DNA of 64,000 nucleotides from Brumimicrobium aurantiacum (lineage in GTDB: Bacteria > Bacteroidota > Bacteroidia > Flavobacteriales_D > Crocinitomicaceae), in NCBI RefSeq assembly GCF_003402975.1, contig NZ_QURB01000010.1:1-64000 (forward strand), given 5' to 3'. The notes below the pieces were generated by a model. The model was not told the DNA's origin, did no database searches, and worked only from the letters and a program-made list of their open reading frames with translations. Shown here one piece after another: positions 1 to 7,756 of this stretch. How positions within the stretch are numbered: the first letter of the stretch is position 1; every line of letters begins with the position of its first letter. The position numbers and the translations under genes were made by a program.

Positions 1-42
1 GGTACTGCCCTTTTAAGGGTGGGAGAGTAAGTCGACGCCACT
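1..42 (+). rRNA. rrf: 5S ribosomal RNA, 3' end only
   Basis: The first bases show the conserved 3' part of a Bacteroidota 5S rRNA: the GGTACTGCC helix strand, then GGGTGGGAGAGTA and the closing GTCGACGCC. The rest of the gene, and presumably the 16S-23S part of the operon, lies left of the window. A strong intrinsic terminator follows within ten bases, as expected at the end of an rRNA operon. The exact mature 3' end is uncertain by a few bases. Confidence 0.85.
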
Positions 43-46
43 TTTT

Positions 47-82
47 AAAAACCTCATACATTCATTTGTGTGAGGTTTTTTG
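47..82 (+). terminator. Intrinsic terminator of the rRNA operon
   Basis: A ten-base-pair stem (51-60 with 67-76, one G-T wobble, six-base loop) has an A run on its left and a T run on its right. It lies directly behind the 5S rRNA end. Confidence 0.85.
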
Positions 83-591
83 TTTTATATACTTTTTTTA
101 TTTGCGTTGATGATACTGTCCGTCAGCCGACGGATGGGCTAGTATTCCAATAGTGATCGGAACGACTTCACTTTTAACTCAAACATGTATTTGTGTGAGA
201 CTTCTCAGTATTGTTTATATATACTTATTGCTATAATTATTTTCTATACCATAAACTTCTTATTTGTGCTTTATTGATACTAGAATTACAATGTTCTTAA
301 ATTTAACCCTGGTGTATTCCACCCTGGCGTAGACCGATAGCTTTATGCTGCTATTTTATAGTTAGAATATGTCTTTGAGATAGCGACCTTGTGAAGCTCA
401 CTCAAGAAATAATTTCTATATAAAAGAGCAAGTAAACTTAAGGATGTAGACGGATTAGGTGGCCAAATAAAAGTATCTAATTTATTTAGCTTCTGTTTAT
501 ACGAGTTCTTAATTGTTGACATTAGTTTTTTCATTGTTTCTATAATCTTTAGTTTCAGATAACTGGATTTTTTCTTTACATATTTTTATTG
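81..591. other. Gene-free stretch between the rRNA operon and the riboswitch operon
   Basis: No convincing gene is present. Two structures are visible. One is a six-base perfect inverted repeat, TCCGTC/GACGGA, at 119-134 with a four-base spacer. The other is a hairpin at 178-199 (CTCAAACA/TGTGTGAG) that resembles the rRNA terminator at 51-76 but has a mismatch and no T run; it may be a decayed duplicate of that terminator. A 63-codon minus-strand reading frame at 343-534 has no recognisable domain and is not called. Confidence 0.5.
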
Positions 592-627
592 TTTGTTTAT
601 TGACCAAAATTATATTTCCTATATTTG
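592..627 (+). promoter_or_regulatory. Bacteroidota-type promoter for the TPP-riboswitch operon
   Basis: A TTTG element at 592-595 and a perfect TAnnTTTG element (TATATTTG) at 620-627 match the Bacteroidota housekeeping promoter. The 24-base spacer is slightly long. Transcription would start about seven bases downstream, near 634, just before the first conserved riboswitch base, which supports the assignment. Confidence 0.5.
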
Positions 628-635
628 GTTCATAA

Positions 636-713
636 TATAAGGGGTGCTTAATTATTTTTAGGCTGAGATTATACCCAATCTGATCTGGATAATGCCAGCG
701 TAGAGAGTATATG
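636..713 (+). promoter_or_regulatory. TPP (THI-element) riboswitch
   Basis: All strongly conserved blocks of the thiamine pyrophosphate aptamer occur in order: GGGGTGC at 641-647, GGCTGAGA at 661-668, an ACCC block at 673-676, then CTGATCTGGATAATGCCAGC and GTAGAGA up to about 707. CATA near 631 can pair with TATG near 709 to close P1. A weak hairpin (TTTCAA/TTGAAA, about 717-732) lies between the aptamer and the start codon at 786, with no strong T-run terminator, so control is probably translational or uses a longer fold. The riboswitch predicts that the four downstream genes are turned down when TPP is plentiful. Confidence 0.93.
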
Positions 714-785
714 ACTTTTCAAGTTAATTGAAAGTGTCCCTTTATATTGTTATTTATAAAGTTTTGACATTTTAAACAATTAACA

Positions 786-1511
786 ATGATTCCAGAAAAA
801 ATTAATGAAGCCAAGTTTGATCTTTTATCCAACGATTTAAGTGTTTGGCAAGGACGTGAAGAATGGTTTTTTAATCGTGAACACACTGATACCTACGAGC
901 AATGGTATGAAGGTCGTTATAAAAGAGCTGAAATTTGGCAAAAGAAAATCCTTGGTCGTTATATTCAAAAAGATACAAGAGTTAAAACCTTATTAGAATT
1001 TGGTTGTGGTACAACCCGTTTTACGCGTTGGTGGCATGAAATAGGTATTGAAGCCAGTGGTGGTGATATTTCTCCATTTATGTTAGGACAAGGGGTTCAC
1101 TTATTTAAAGGAGATTTGGTATTGGCAGATTCTCATTATATGCCTTTTAAAGACAACACCTTCGATTCATTGGCATTTGTTACAACTTTTGAATATTACA
1201 AAGACCCTGTTCAAGTGATTCGTGAAGCTGCTAGAGTTGGAAAACATGGAATTGTCTTCGGAATGATGAATAAGAATTCTCCTAAATTTTATAGACGTAG
1301 AATACAAGAAGTATTTGGTGCCAATCCTTTTTATTTGACTGCTACTTTTTATTCTCCAAAATCTTTAATAAAAGTTATTGAAAAAGCATTAGAGGGACGT
1401 TCTTATGAAATAGAATGGCAAACTACTGGATTACCAAAATGGTTCCCTGTGCAAGAATGGAGTCAACCGTATGGTGACTTTTTTGGTTTGTATGTCAAAT
1501 TAAAGGATTAG
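786..1511 (+). CDS. Class I SAM-dependent methyltransferase, first gene of the TPP-riboswitch operon
   Basis: This 241-residue protein has the class I methyltransferase fold signature: motif I LEFGCGTTRF at about residues 70-79, an acidic residue at the end of strand 2 (GGDIS, D94), and the D115/MPF...FD pattern around residues 115-128 that is typical of the Methyltransf_11 group. It has no signal peptide, so it is cytoplasmic. The substrate cannot be read from the sequence. Its ATG lies 73 bases after the TPP aptamer and has no Shine-Dalgarno sequence. The next gene starts two bases after its stop codon. A Trm112-like protein, a family known to activate partner methyltransferases, is encoded last in the same operon, so the two may form a heterodimer. 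A ubiquinone/menaquinone-type methyltransferase is an alternative, but the riboswitch argues for a thiamine-linked role. Confidence 0.8.
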   Translation: MIPEKINEAKFDLLSNDLSVWQGREEWFFNREHTDTYEQWYEGRYKRAEIWQKKILGRYIQKDTRVKTLLEFGCGTTRFTRWWHEIGIEASGGDISPFMLGQGVHLFKGDLVLADSHYMPFKDNTFDSLAFVTTFEYYKDPVQVIREAARVGKHGIVFGMMNKNSPKFYRRRIQEVFGANPFYLTATFYSPKSLIKVIEKALEGRSYEIEWQTTGLPKWFPVQEWSQPYGDFFGLYVKLKD

Positions 1512-1513
1512 TC

Positions 1514-2578
1514 ATGTTAACACAAAATGACTTAAACGGGAAAATTAATTCTGCTGCATTTAAAGAAGTGTTGTTGCCAAATACTGGGTTTAAGCGTGAT
1601 GAAGTAATTGTTGGACCACAATTTGGCGTTGACAATGCAGTTGTTGATTTGGGTAACAAATTAGGATTAGTTACTTCAAGCGATCCAACTTCTTTAATTC
1701 CCAATTTAGGACCCAAAATTTCTGCATGGATGTCTGTTCATTTATTAGCCAATGACATGGCTACTTCTGGTTTTTCACCTCAATACGCTCAGTTTGTTTT
1801 GAATCTTCCAACAACAATCTCACTTTCCTTTTTTAAGGAATATTGGAATTATATTCACCAGTTTTGTAAAGATATAGGCGTTTCAATTACCGGAGGTCAT
1901 ACAGGAAGTATCGAAGGACAAAACTCTACTATTTCTGGTGGTGGAACAATGTTTTTAACTGCTCCTTTAGAACAAATTCTTTCAAGTAAAAATGCGCAAC
2001 CTGGAGATGTGATTATAGTAACGAAAGAAGCTGCATTAAATTCCTCTTCTATTTTAGCAATGAGCTTTCCTGAAACGATTAAAGAAAAATTGGGTGATGC
2101 TATCTATGATAAAGCTTGTGCTAATTTTTATCAAACTTCCTCTTTAAATGAAGCTTTATTGGCCAAGGAAATATTGTTACCAAATGAAGAGTTAACAGCA
2201 ATGCATGATGTTACGGAAGGTGGCGTTTTAGGTGCTATTTATGAAATGTCACAAGCTTCGAATTGTGGTTTTGAAATATTTGATCAACAGATTCCAAAAG
2301 GAAATGTGCAGTCAGAAATTATGGATCTTTTTGAAGTGGATCAACGATTTTGTGTAGGTGCCGGTTCTATGCTCATGTCGGTTAAAAAGAATAAGGTTGA
2401 TGAGTTAATCGATTTTCTTGCTAAAAATGAAATTAAAGCAACTGCAGTAGGTGAGTTTAAAACTTTAGATTTTGGTCGTAAAATTCATGAAAATGGAAAA
2501 ACTAAAGAATTTAAATTTGATGGTGTTGATCCGTATTGGGGCGCCTTTTTTAAAGCATTAAATAATGGACTCAAATAA
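1514..2578 (+). CDS. AIR synthase-related (PurM/HypE/ThiL superfamily) ATP-dependent enzyme
   Basis: The 354-residue protein has the two-domain layout of the PurM/HypE/ThiL/SelD superfamily. The N-terminal part has FGVDNAVVDLGNKLGLVTSSDP (about residues 38-59), an ANDMATSGFSP nucleotide/metal-binding segment (about 77-87) and GGHTGS. The C-terminal part has the AMHDVTEGGVLGAIYEM motif (about 232-248) seen in HypE and PurM relatives. It lacks the C-terminal cysteine used by true HypE carbamoyl carriers and no hydrogenase genes are nearby. ThiL, the thiamine-monophosphate kinase, belongs to the same superfamily, so a ThiL-like kinase is a possible role given the riboswitch; this is inference. 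The start is tightly coupled to the upstream methyltransferase, and the 3' end overlaps the ThiE-like gene by 14 bases. Confidence 0.75.
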   Translation: MLTQNDLNGKINSAAFKEVLLPNTGFKRDEVIVGPQFGVDNAVVDLGNKLGLVTSSDPTSLIPNLGPKISAWMSVHLLANDMATSGFSPQYAQFVLNLPTTISLSFFKEYWNYIHQFCKDIGVSITGGHTGSIEGQNSTISGGGTMFLTAPLEQILSSKNAQPGDVIIVTKEAALNSSSILAMSFPETIKEKLGDAIYDKACANFYQTSSLNEALLAKEILLPNEELTAMHDVTEGGVLGAIYEMSQASNCGFEIFDQQIPKGNVQSEIMDLFEVDQRFCVGAGSMLMSVKKNKVDELIDFLAKNEIKATAVGEFKTLDFGRKIHENGKTKEFKFDGVDPYWGAFFKALNNGLK

Positions 2579-3221
2579 AATAAAACACAATTTAAAGGGA
2601 CTTTATTTGGTTTTAGATCCTTCTTTGGAGATGAATCAATTAATTCAAAAACTTAAAAGTGCATTGGAAGGTGGAGTTAGTATTGTTCAAATATGGAATA
2701 ATTGGCCTTCATTAATTACAACTTCTGGAAAAATTGAAATCATAAATGAAATAATTAAGGCCTCCAATATTTATCAGGTTCCTGTTTTAATTAATGAAGA
2801 ATATGCTTTGTTGAATGAAACAGATTTGGCAGGTGTTCACTTTGATCAAATACCAGATAGTTTTGAGGAAGTTAGATCTGTGATTACTTCGGATAAAATT
2901 ATAGGCATTACGTGTGGAAATGATTTGGATAGAATCGAATGGGCGAATGAAAATCAAATAGATTATTTGTCATTTTGTTCAATCTTTCCTTCAAAGTCTG
3001 CCGGAGAATGTGAAATTGTAAGTAAGGAAACATTAGAAAGAGCAAAATCTATCACGCAAATTCCATTTTTTGTATCAGGAGGAATCACAATAGAAAATTT
3101 AACTGAGTTATCAAGCTATGGAATATCAGGAGCAGCTGTGATTTCAGGAGTACTAAGTGCAGCATCTCCAAAAGAAAAAAGTCAAGAATATAATCAAGTA
3201 TTAAATAAAATTATACAATGA
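2565..3221 (+). CDS. Diverged thiamine-phosphate synthase (ThiE/TenI) family protein
   Basis: The 218-residue protein has the ThiE/TenI TIM-barrel pattern: GLYLVLDPS at residues 12-20, LEGGVSIVQIW at 34-44, LINEEYAL at 75-82, LAGVHFDQ at 88-95, IIGITCG at 112-118, YLSFCSIFPS at 134-143 and FFVSGGIT at 168-175. Several canonical ThiE substrate-binding motifs are altered. The QLR(D/E)K pyrophosphate-binding strand reads VQIWNNW. The GxE/QD loop is missing after GVHF. The TxTK segment after the GPIF-like strand reads SKSAGE. Standard thiamine-phosphate synthase activity is therefore doubtful, while a related binding or isomerase role like TenI is possible. The gene overlaps its neighbours on both sides (14 and 4 bases) and sits under a TPP riboswitch, so a thiamine-related job is likely. 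Confidence 0.75.
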   Translation: MDSNKIKHNLKGLYLVLDPSLEMNQLIQKLKSALEGGVSIVQIWNNWPSLITTSGKIEIINEIIKASNIYQVPVLINEEYALLNETDLAGVHFDQIPDSFEEVRSVITSDKIIGITCGNDLDRIEWANENQIDYLSFCSIFPSKSAGECEIVSKETLERAKSITQIPFFVSGGITIENLTELSSYGISGAAVISGVLSAASPKEKSQEYNQVLNKIIQ

Positions 3222-3487
3222 AAACATCATTATTAGAAAAGTTATGCTGTCCACAGGACAAGTCAGATTTACATTTAGAAGTCTTTAATCAAGAAGAAGA
3301 TGATATTAGAGAAGGTATGTTCACATGTCCTAAATGCAATCGCTATTATCCTATTGTTTATGGTGTACCAATTATGACACCAGATGAATATCGTCAAAAA
3401 GCATTGGAAGAACCATTGTTAAAGAAATGGGGATTACAATTAAATGAAAAAGAGGCTAAATTTATGTTATTAGACTCAACGAACTAA
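3218..3487 (+). CDS. Trm112-like (UPF0434/YcaR) zinc-binding protein
   Basis: This 89-residue protein matches the Trm112 family: an N-terminal LLEKLCCPQDKSDLHL segment (residues 5-20), a zinc-ribbon pair CPKC at 37-40, and YPIVYGVPIMTPDEYR (about 44-59), the conserved YPIxxGIPxM core. Residue 14 is Asp where some relatives have a metal-binding Cys, leaving C10/C11, C37 and C40 as ligands. Trm112 proteins in eukaryotes and archaea are obligate partners of several methyltransferases; bacterial versions are small and poorly understood. The gene starts with an ATGA overlap and ends the riboswitch operon, so a partnership with the methyltransferase encoded at its start is plausible but unproven. 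Confidence 0.8.
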   Translation: MKTSLLEKLCCPQDKSDLHLEVFNQEEDDIREGMFTCPKCNRYYPIVYGVPIMTPDEYRQKALEEPLLKKWGLQLNEKEAKFMLLDSTN

Positions 3488-3507
3488 GTAAGCCTACAAC
3501 TCAAATA

Positions 3508-3559
3508 AAACCTAAGCTGAGTAATATTAACTATAAGTTTTAATGACCAGCTTAGGTTT
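3508..3559 (+). terminator. Hairpin terminator of the riboswitch operon
   Basis: Twelve-base perfect arms, AAACCTAAGCTG at 3508-3519 and CAGCTTAGGTTT at 3548-3559, enclose a 28-base loop about 20 bases after the Trm112-like stop codon. The loop is long and only short T runs follow. The remainder of the gap to 3740 holds nothing else recognised. Confidence 0.6.
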
Positions 3560-3743
3560 ATCTCCTTTAATTTTTATTCATTCTTCTAGGCTTCAACGAA
3601 TTTTTCGTTTTTAAAATCATCTCAGGTCATATTTAGAACAAATTGTTCAAAGTATATTATTTTAAATAACTGATGAGATTTCTCCTTTTAGCGTGTTGTT
3701 TTCTTTCAGAAAACAAGAATTAATCAATTATTTAGATTCAAAT

Positions 3744-3769
3744 AAAAAGGAGGTCAATAATTGACCTCC
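3744..3769 (-). terminator. Intrinsic terminator for the VCBS/GEVED secreted protein
   Basis: A perfect nine-base stem (GGAGGTCAA 3749-3757, TTGACCTCC 3761-3769, three-base loop) is followed, on the minus strand, by a T run at 3748-3744. It lies 30 bases beyond the stop of the minus-strand gene that ends at 3801. Confidence 0.88.
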
Positions 3770-3800
3770 GTGATTTAGGTGTTGGTTTGAGGAACTTACA

Positions 3801-5966
3801 TTATTCAACAATTATACTTTGTACAAATGTTCTTTTTTCTCCATTTAATCTTAGGAAATATATTCCAGAATCAAAAGTTTGTAGATTTACCATGAAGGAT
3901 TTTGAATGTATAATTCCATTTTGAAGTATTTTTCCAAGTGAATTTGTAATTGTATAGCTTTCAATATTTTTTTCAGACTCTATTTTAATATACTCTCTTG
4001 CTGGATTTGGGTAAATCACTATATTGGATAAATTTTCATCCGATATGTTTAAGTATTCAATACTAATGGTAGATCTTAAATAATTTGAAACATCAGTACC
4101 ACAATCTGTTGTTATAATGAAATCATAATCACCTGATGGGAGATTAGAAACAATTGTATAGGTCGTACCCACTGGTTCCGTTCCACTTTGAATAATTGTA
4201 TTCGCTTCTACGCTATCACCGACATTAACAATATACCAGTTATAAAAATTAAAACCACCGGTGTTAGCAGGTTCATACCAATTAAACTCTACATCATTAT
4301 TGGTGTGGATATTATATGAAGTTTGAGTAGGCAATGGACAAAATGGTGGTTCTTGAATAAATAGCATATAATCTTCCGTTTGTCCCATTGTTAAATCTTG
4401 CTGACATGGATCAATTATAGAATTGTTCGTTTGTCCACTTGTATTTGCAGATTTAATAATTCTCATTCTCATATAACCTAGTTGCGTGGTGTCTTCAAAG
4501 TAGATATTTTGTGTTAGTGTGATAGGAGCTGTTGAGTTAGTCATTTGACCAATGTAAAAGGCCTCACCAGGATCTGAATAATCGTTGTTTTTGTTAAAAT
4601 CTATATATACCATAACATCACTAGGATGATTCGGTGAAGTTCCTGTTACGGAGATTTGATGTGGTTCTCCTCGATTGATAGGAGTTAAAATAGTAGAAAA
4701 GTCTTCATATTCTTCATTGTTGGCCGGTGTAGTATTATCAATTTCTCTAAAAGTTATATTTGTTATATCGTAATCAGTAGCTCCACTTGAATATACTGGT
4801 ACACACCTTTGGTTAGTTTTATTTTCATATACTTTGGTAACATTAAGGTTAGCGTCATTAAAACCACTTATTAAAATATCCTTGTCTCCATCATGATCAA
4901 AATCAGAACAATGAACGGAACTTATATATACATTTTCAAATAGATTACTAGTGATATAATCTTCAGTCAATGTCCCATTATTATTGGTATATAATGCACT
5001 TATTACATTGCCTCCAGAATCCATTCCTGTTAAAAATACATCTTGTTGTCCATCGAGGTTGAAATCTATAAAATCAGCCGTTCCAAAATATAATTGATCA
5101 AGATTTGTATTGTTTAATTCTGTAAAAACCCCTGTTCCATCATTTAAGAATATTGCCGTTGTTGGCGAATATGTATCACTCATTCCATTGATTAGTAAAT
5201 CTGTATTTCCGTCGTTATTAAAGTCAGCAGCACTGACACCTGAGAAATATACATTTACTAATCCTGTATTAGAATGTTCTGTAAAATTGGCACTACCATC
5301 GTTTAAATATAATGTTGTTGTTGGAATGTTAGAACCACTATACCCAGTAATAAGAACATCCAATTTGTTGTCGTTGTTGGCATCGAAAATTTCAATATCA
5401 CCAAAGATATTTACAAAGAAAGGAGTGGTATGTTCTGTAAATCCACTGTTTCCATTTCCTAAAAATAGTTTAGCAACTTTCCCATTTGAATCTTGTCCGA
5501 TAATTACAATGTCATCGAAACCATCATCGTTTAAGTCAGCAACTTCAATTGCACCTGTTGTTACTCCTTCAAAAGGCAAGGTAGTTTCTGTGTAAATTCC
5601 ATTTTGATTTTGAATGTATAAAAGAGCAGACGGTACGGTGGAGGCGGTTGTATCGGCCCCTGCAGTGATAAAGTCCATAATACCATCATTGTTTGCATCG
5701 ACCTGACAGGCAAGACCATGACCATATCCCATAATTTTTGTTCCTACAGTGTCGTAAGTCAAATAATCATAACTAACCACTGTACCTTGTGGATCAAAAT
5801 TGTTGTCATAACCCACAATCACAATATCTTGATATGTAGAGTTTTCTTTTTCTACCCAAATTGAAGTACCATAGTAGACTCCTTCATGAGTTGAATGTTC
5901 TTCGAATTCTTGAGCATTGATGAATGAACTCAATGCTAAGAATGCCATTAAACTTGTTTTTTTCAT
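3801..5966 (-). CDS. Secreted VCBS/FG-GAP repeat protein with GEVED domain and T9SS sorting domain
   Basis: The 721-residue protein begins with a signal peptide (MKKTSLMAFLALSSFINAQ). Residues of about 20-385 form FG-GAP/VCBS repeats, each with an Asp-rich calcium loop such as DLNDDGFDD, DANNDNKLD, DFNNDGNTD and DHDGDKD, and are predicted to fold as a beta-propeller. A GEVED-type domain follows (about 388-540, with VYIDFNKNNDYSDPGEAF). A fibronectin-like segment (about 545-640) leads to a T9SS type A sorting domain (IVIYPNPAREYIKIES, then GIYFLRL near the end). It should be exported through the outer membrane by T9SS and attached or released. The target is unknown. A perfect TAATTTTG promoter element lies on the minus strand at 5999-5992, 26 bases before the ATG. 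Confidence 0.85.
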   Translation of the reverse strand: MKKTSLMAFLALSSFINAQEFEEHSTHEGVYYGTSIWVEKENSTYQDIVIVGYDNNFDPQGTVVSYDYLTYDTVGTKIMGYGHGLACQVDANNDGIMDFITAGADTTASTVPSALLYIQNQNGIYTETTLPFEGVTTGAIEVADLNDDGFDDIVIIGQDSNGKVAKLFLGNGNSGFTEHTTPFFVNIFGDIEIFDANNDNKLDVLITGYSGSNIPTTTLYLNDGSANFTEHSNTGLVNVYFSGVSAADFNNDGNTDLLINGMSDTYSPTTAIFLNDGTGVFTELNNTNLDQLYFGTADFIDFNLDGQQDVFLTGMDSGGNVISALYTNNNGTLTEDYITSNLFENVYISSVHCSDFDHDGDKDILISGFNDANLNVTKVYENKTNQRCVPVYSSGATDYDITNITFREIDNTTPANNEEYEDFSTILTPINRGEPHQISVTGTSPNHPSDVMVYIDFNKNNDYSDPGEAFYIGQMTNSTAPITLTQNIYFEDTTQLGYMRMRIIKSANTSGQTNNSIIDPCQQDLTMGQTEDYMLFIQEPPFCPLPTQTSYNIHTNNDVEFNWYEPANTGGFNFYNWYIVNVGDSVEANTIIQSGTEPVGTTYTIVSNLPSGDYDFIITTDCGTDVSNYLRSTISIEYLNISDENLSNIVIYPNPAREYIKIESEKNIESYTITNSLGKILQNGIIHSKSFMVNLQTFDSGIYFLRLNGEKRTFVQSIIVE

Positions 5967-6072
5967 GTTGTAATTTTTATTTAGATTAAATCAAAATTAC
6001 TACTTGTTTGAATTATTCTCTATAACATAATTCGATTGAGACTATCATGAAAATGGATTGAGGAAATTAATT

Positions 6073-6951
6073 TTATACTGTTGTTTTTAAATTCTCCAAG
6101 ATATTTTTCCTAATGAGTTTTAATTCTTCTTCTTTTTCAAATGCTCTTGGGCTCAATAGGTTGATTTCTACCGAGTAAGATTGTCTATCATCGGAGTTTT
6201 TTTGGGAAAGGCATTTCGGATTTTTAGGAAATATTGAAATTCCTCCATTGTGTTCAAGGATTTTTTTGATGGTTTCTAAAGATCCACATTGATATTGAAT
6301 TTTGTCAGAGGCTTTTATTAAGATATCAGAACATCCATTTTGAGTGAAAATTTTTTTAAATATTGATTTGAGATCATTTTGAACAACAGCACCATTGTCA
6401 ATAAATTCTTTTTCCAAATCTTGAATAGAAACAGCAGTGTTCTGTATTCCCTTTTTCAATTCAAAAGGTTGTTTATATAAAGTCCAATTATAATATCCAG
6501 AATAATCACGTAGATTAGGAGCGATACAAGCATCCACTTTATTATTTGATAAATATTCCTGGATTTGATCTAAAGAAAGTTCATGAATGAACAGTTTGAT
6601 ATTGTGTTGAGCAAAAGCTTTGATAAAAATAGGAATTGTTGTACTTGCGATACCAGACCAGATTCCTAAAGTAAAACTTGATTTAACAGACCCGTCTTTT
6701 GTTTTGGCCATTAATGTGAAGTCTTCAATCTTTTTGGTGATTTTTCTGGCTTGTGCTAATAAATCTAAACCTTTTTTTGTTGGAACAATAGGCGTTCTAG
6801 AACGATCAAAAATCATTACATCTAATTCTGTCTCGAGATTCATGATCTCCCTACTCAAAGTAGATTGAGCAATTTCACAACTTTCAGCAGCTCTGGTGAA
6901 ATTCTTGTGCTCATCAACGGCAACAATATATTTAATCTGTTTTAGATTCAA
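6073..6951 (-). CDS. LysR-family transcriptional regulator
   Basis: The N-terminus is a classical LysR winged helix (MNLKQIKYIVAVDEHKNFTR with AAESCEIAQSTLSREIMNLE, residues 1-40), followed by LFDR-like FDRSRTPIVPTKKGL and a linker helix. The 292-residue length is normal. The effector domain (about 90-292) is poorly conserved and has a basic, asparagine-rich centre. The helix-turn-helix resembles OxyR, but the OxyR redox pair CxxxxxxxxC around residue 200 is not clearly present. The cysteines seen are in DACIAP, NGCSD, YQCGS and PKCLS. The effector is therefore unknown. No divergent target gene is present: the gene upstream (ending at 7057) runs in the same direction. A TAATTTTG element at 6994-6987 on the minus strand is a likely -7 box. 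Confidence 0.85.
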   Translation of the reverse strand: MNLKQIKYIVAVDEHKNFTRAAESCEIAQSTLSREIMNLETELDVMIFDRSRTPIVPTKKGLDLLAQARKITKKIEDFTLMAKTKDGSVKSSFTLGIWSGIASTTIPIFIKAFAQHNIKLFIHELSLDQIQEYLSNNKVDACIAPNLRDYSGYYNWTLYKQPFELKKGIQNTAVSIQDLEKEFIDNGAVVQNDLKSIFKKIFTQNGCSDILIKASDKIQYQCGSLETIKKILEHNGGISIFPKNPKCLSQKNSDDRQSYSVEINLLSPRAFEKEEELKLIRKNILENLKTTV

Positions 6952-7056
6952 CTTTTGGGAATTAGTCCTTTTATTAATTTCGATTACAAAATTAAATTAT
7001 TAAGACTGAATCTAAATAACCTGTTTTAGGTATTCTATTATTAAATAGCGTTTTTT

Positions 7057-7731
7057 TTAGAGTAAAGATTCTCCATTAATATCTGTTGTGAGCACATCTG
7101 ACATGTAATCAAAGAATGGACGAATGGCAATAAAAGCTTCGTTTACTTTCTCTTTAAAATCTTCACTGTTCACTTCCTTGTCTGAAAATTGCTTCGTGAA
7201 AACAAATTGTTTTTTTCTAATTAAGTCAATGTCTGGATGTGCTTTATTAAAGCCTTTTGGAGCTGTTTTTAATTCATCACCTTCTAATTCCCCCCAAATT
7301 GTTTTTATTTTTTCATCAGAAAGAATAGCTCTCATTTCTTCAGCATCTGTTTCAAATTCTTTTCGAATCCTCAATAAATCTTCTTTTTCTGGAGCCCAAA
7401 AACCTGTAGCGATAAAAGAATTGTCTTTTTGAATGTGTAAATAGTAACTTCCACGTAACTCAGGTTTTGTTCTCATAAAGGCACCACCAAAATTGTTTTT
7501 ATACGGATCTTTATTTTTAGAGAATCTTACATCTCGATAAATTCTGAATACCTTTAACTTTTCGATACTGTCATGTTGTTGAATATCTTCTAAAAGTGAA
7601 TTTAAAAATCCTTTTACTTTTTTTTCGACCTCTTTAAATTCAGCTTTATTATCGTTAAACCATTCTCGATTATTATTTTTTTGAAGTTTATCTAAAAAAT
7701 TAAACGCTTCTTTGGGTATTGTATTTTCCAT
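7057..7731 (-). CDS. DUF2461 (TIGR02453) family protein
   Basis: The 224-residue protein has the DUF2461 pattern: FLDKLQKNNNREWFNDNK at about residues 12-29, RIYRDVRFSKNKDPYKNN at about 63-80, GGAFMRTK, GSYYLHIQ and TGFWAPEKEDL. No catalytic role is established for this family. It has no signal peptide and should be cytoplasmic. The neighbouring gene at 7757-8725 runs in the same direction with a 25-base gap, so the two may be co-transcribed. Nothing in the sequence links them functionally. Confidence 0.85.
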   Translation of the reverse strand: MENTIPKEAFNFLDKLQKNNNREWFNDNKAEFKEVEKKVKGFLNSLLEDIQQHDSIEKLKVFRIYRDVRFSKNKDPYKNNFGGAFMRTKPELRGSYYLHIQKDNSFIATGFWAPEKEDLLRIRKEFETDAEEMRAILSDEKIKTIWGELEGDELKTAPKGFNKAHPDIDLIRKKQFVFTKQFSDKEVNSEDFKEKVNEAFIAIRPFFDYMSDVLTTDINGESLL

Positions 7732-7756
7732 TTATGATGTATTGCTCTGTTCAATA

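Noticed and set aside
343-534. 63-codon minus-strand reading frame between the 5S rRNA and the riboswitch
   Set aside because: It has no domain or signal, no promoter and low-complexity AT-rich codons; I see no support for a gene.
1514-2578. AIR-synthase-like protein as hydrogenase maturation factor HypE
   Set aside because: The C-terminal Cys needed for carbamoylation is missing and no hydrogenase gene is nearby.
6073-6951. LysR regulator as OxyR
   Set aside because: The helix-turn-helix resembles OxyR but the redox Cys pair around residue 200 is not clearly present, so only the family is called.
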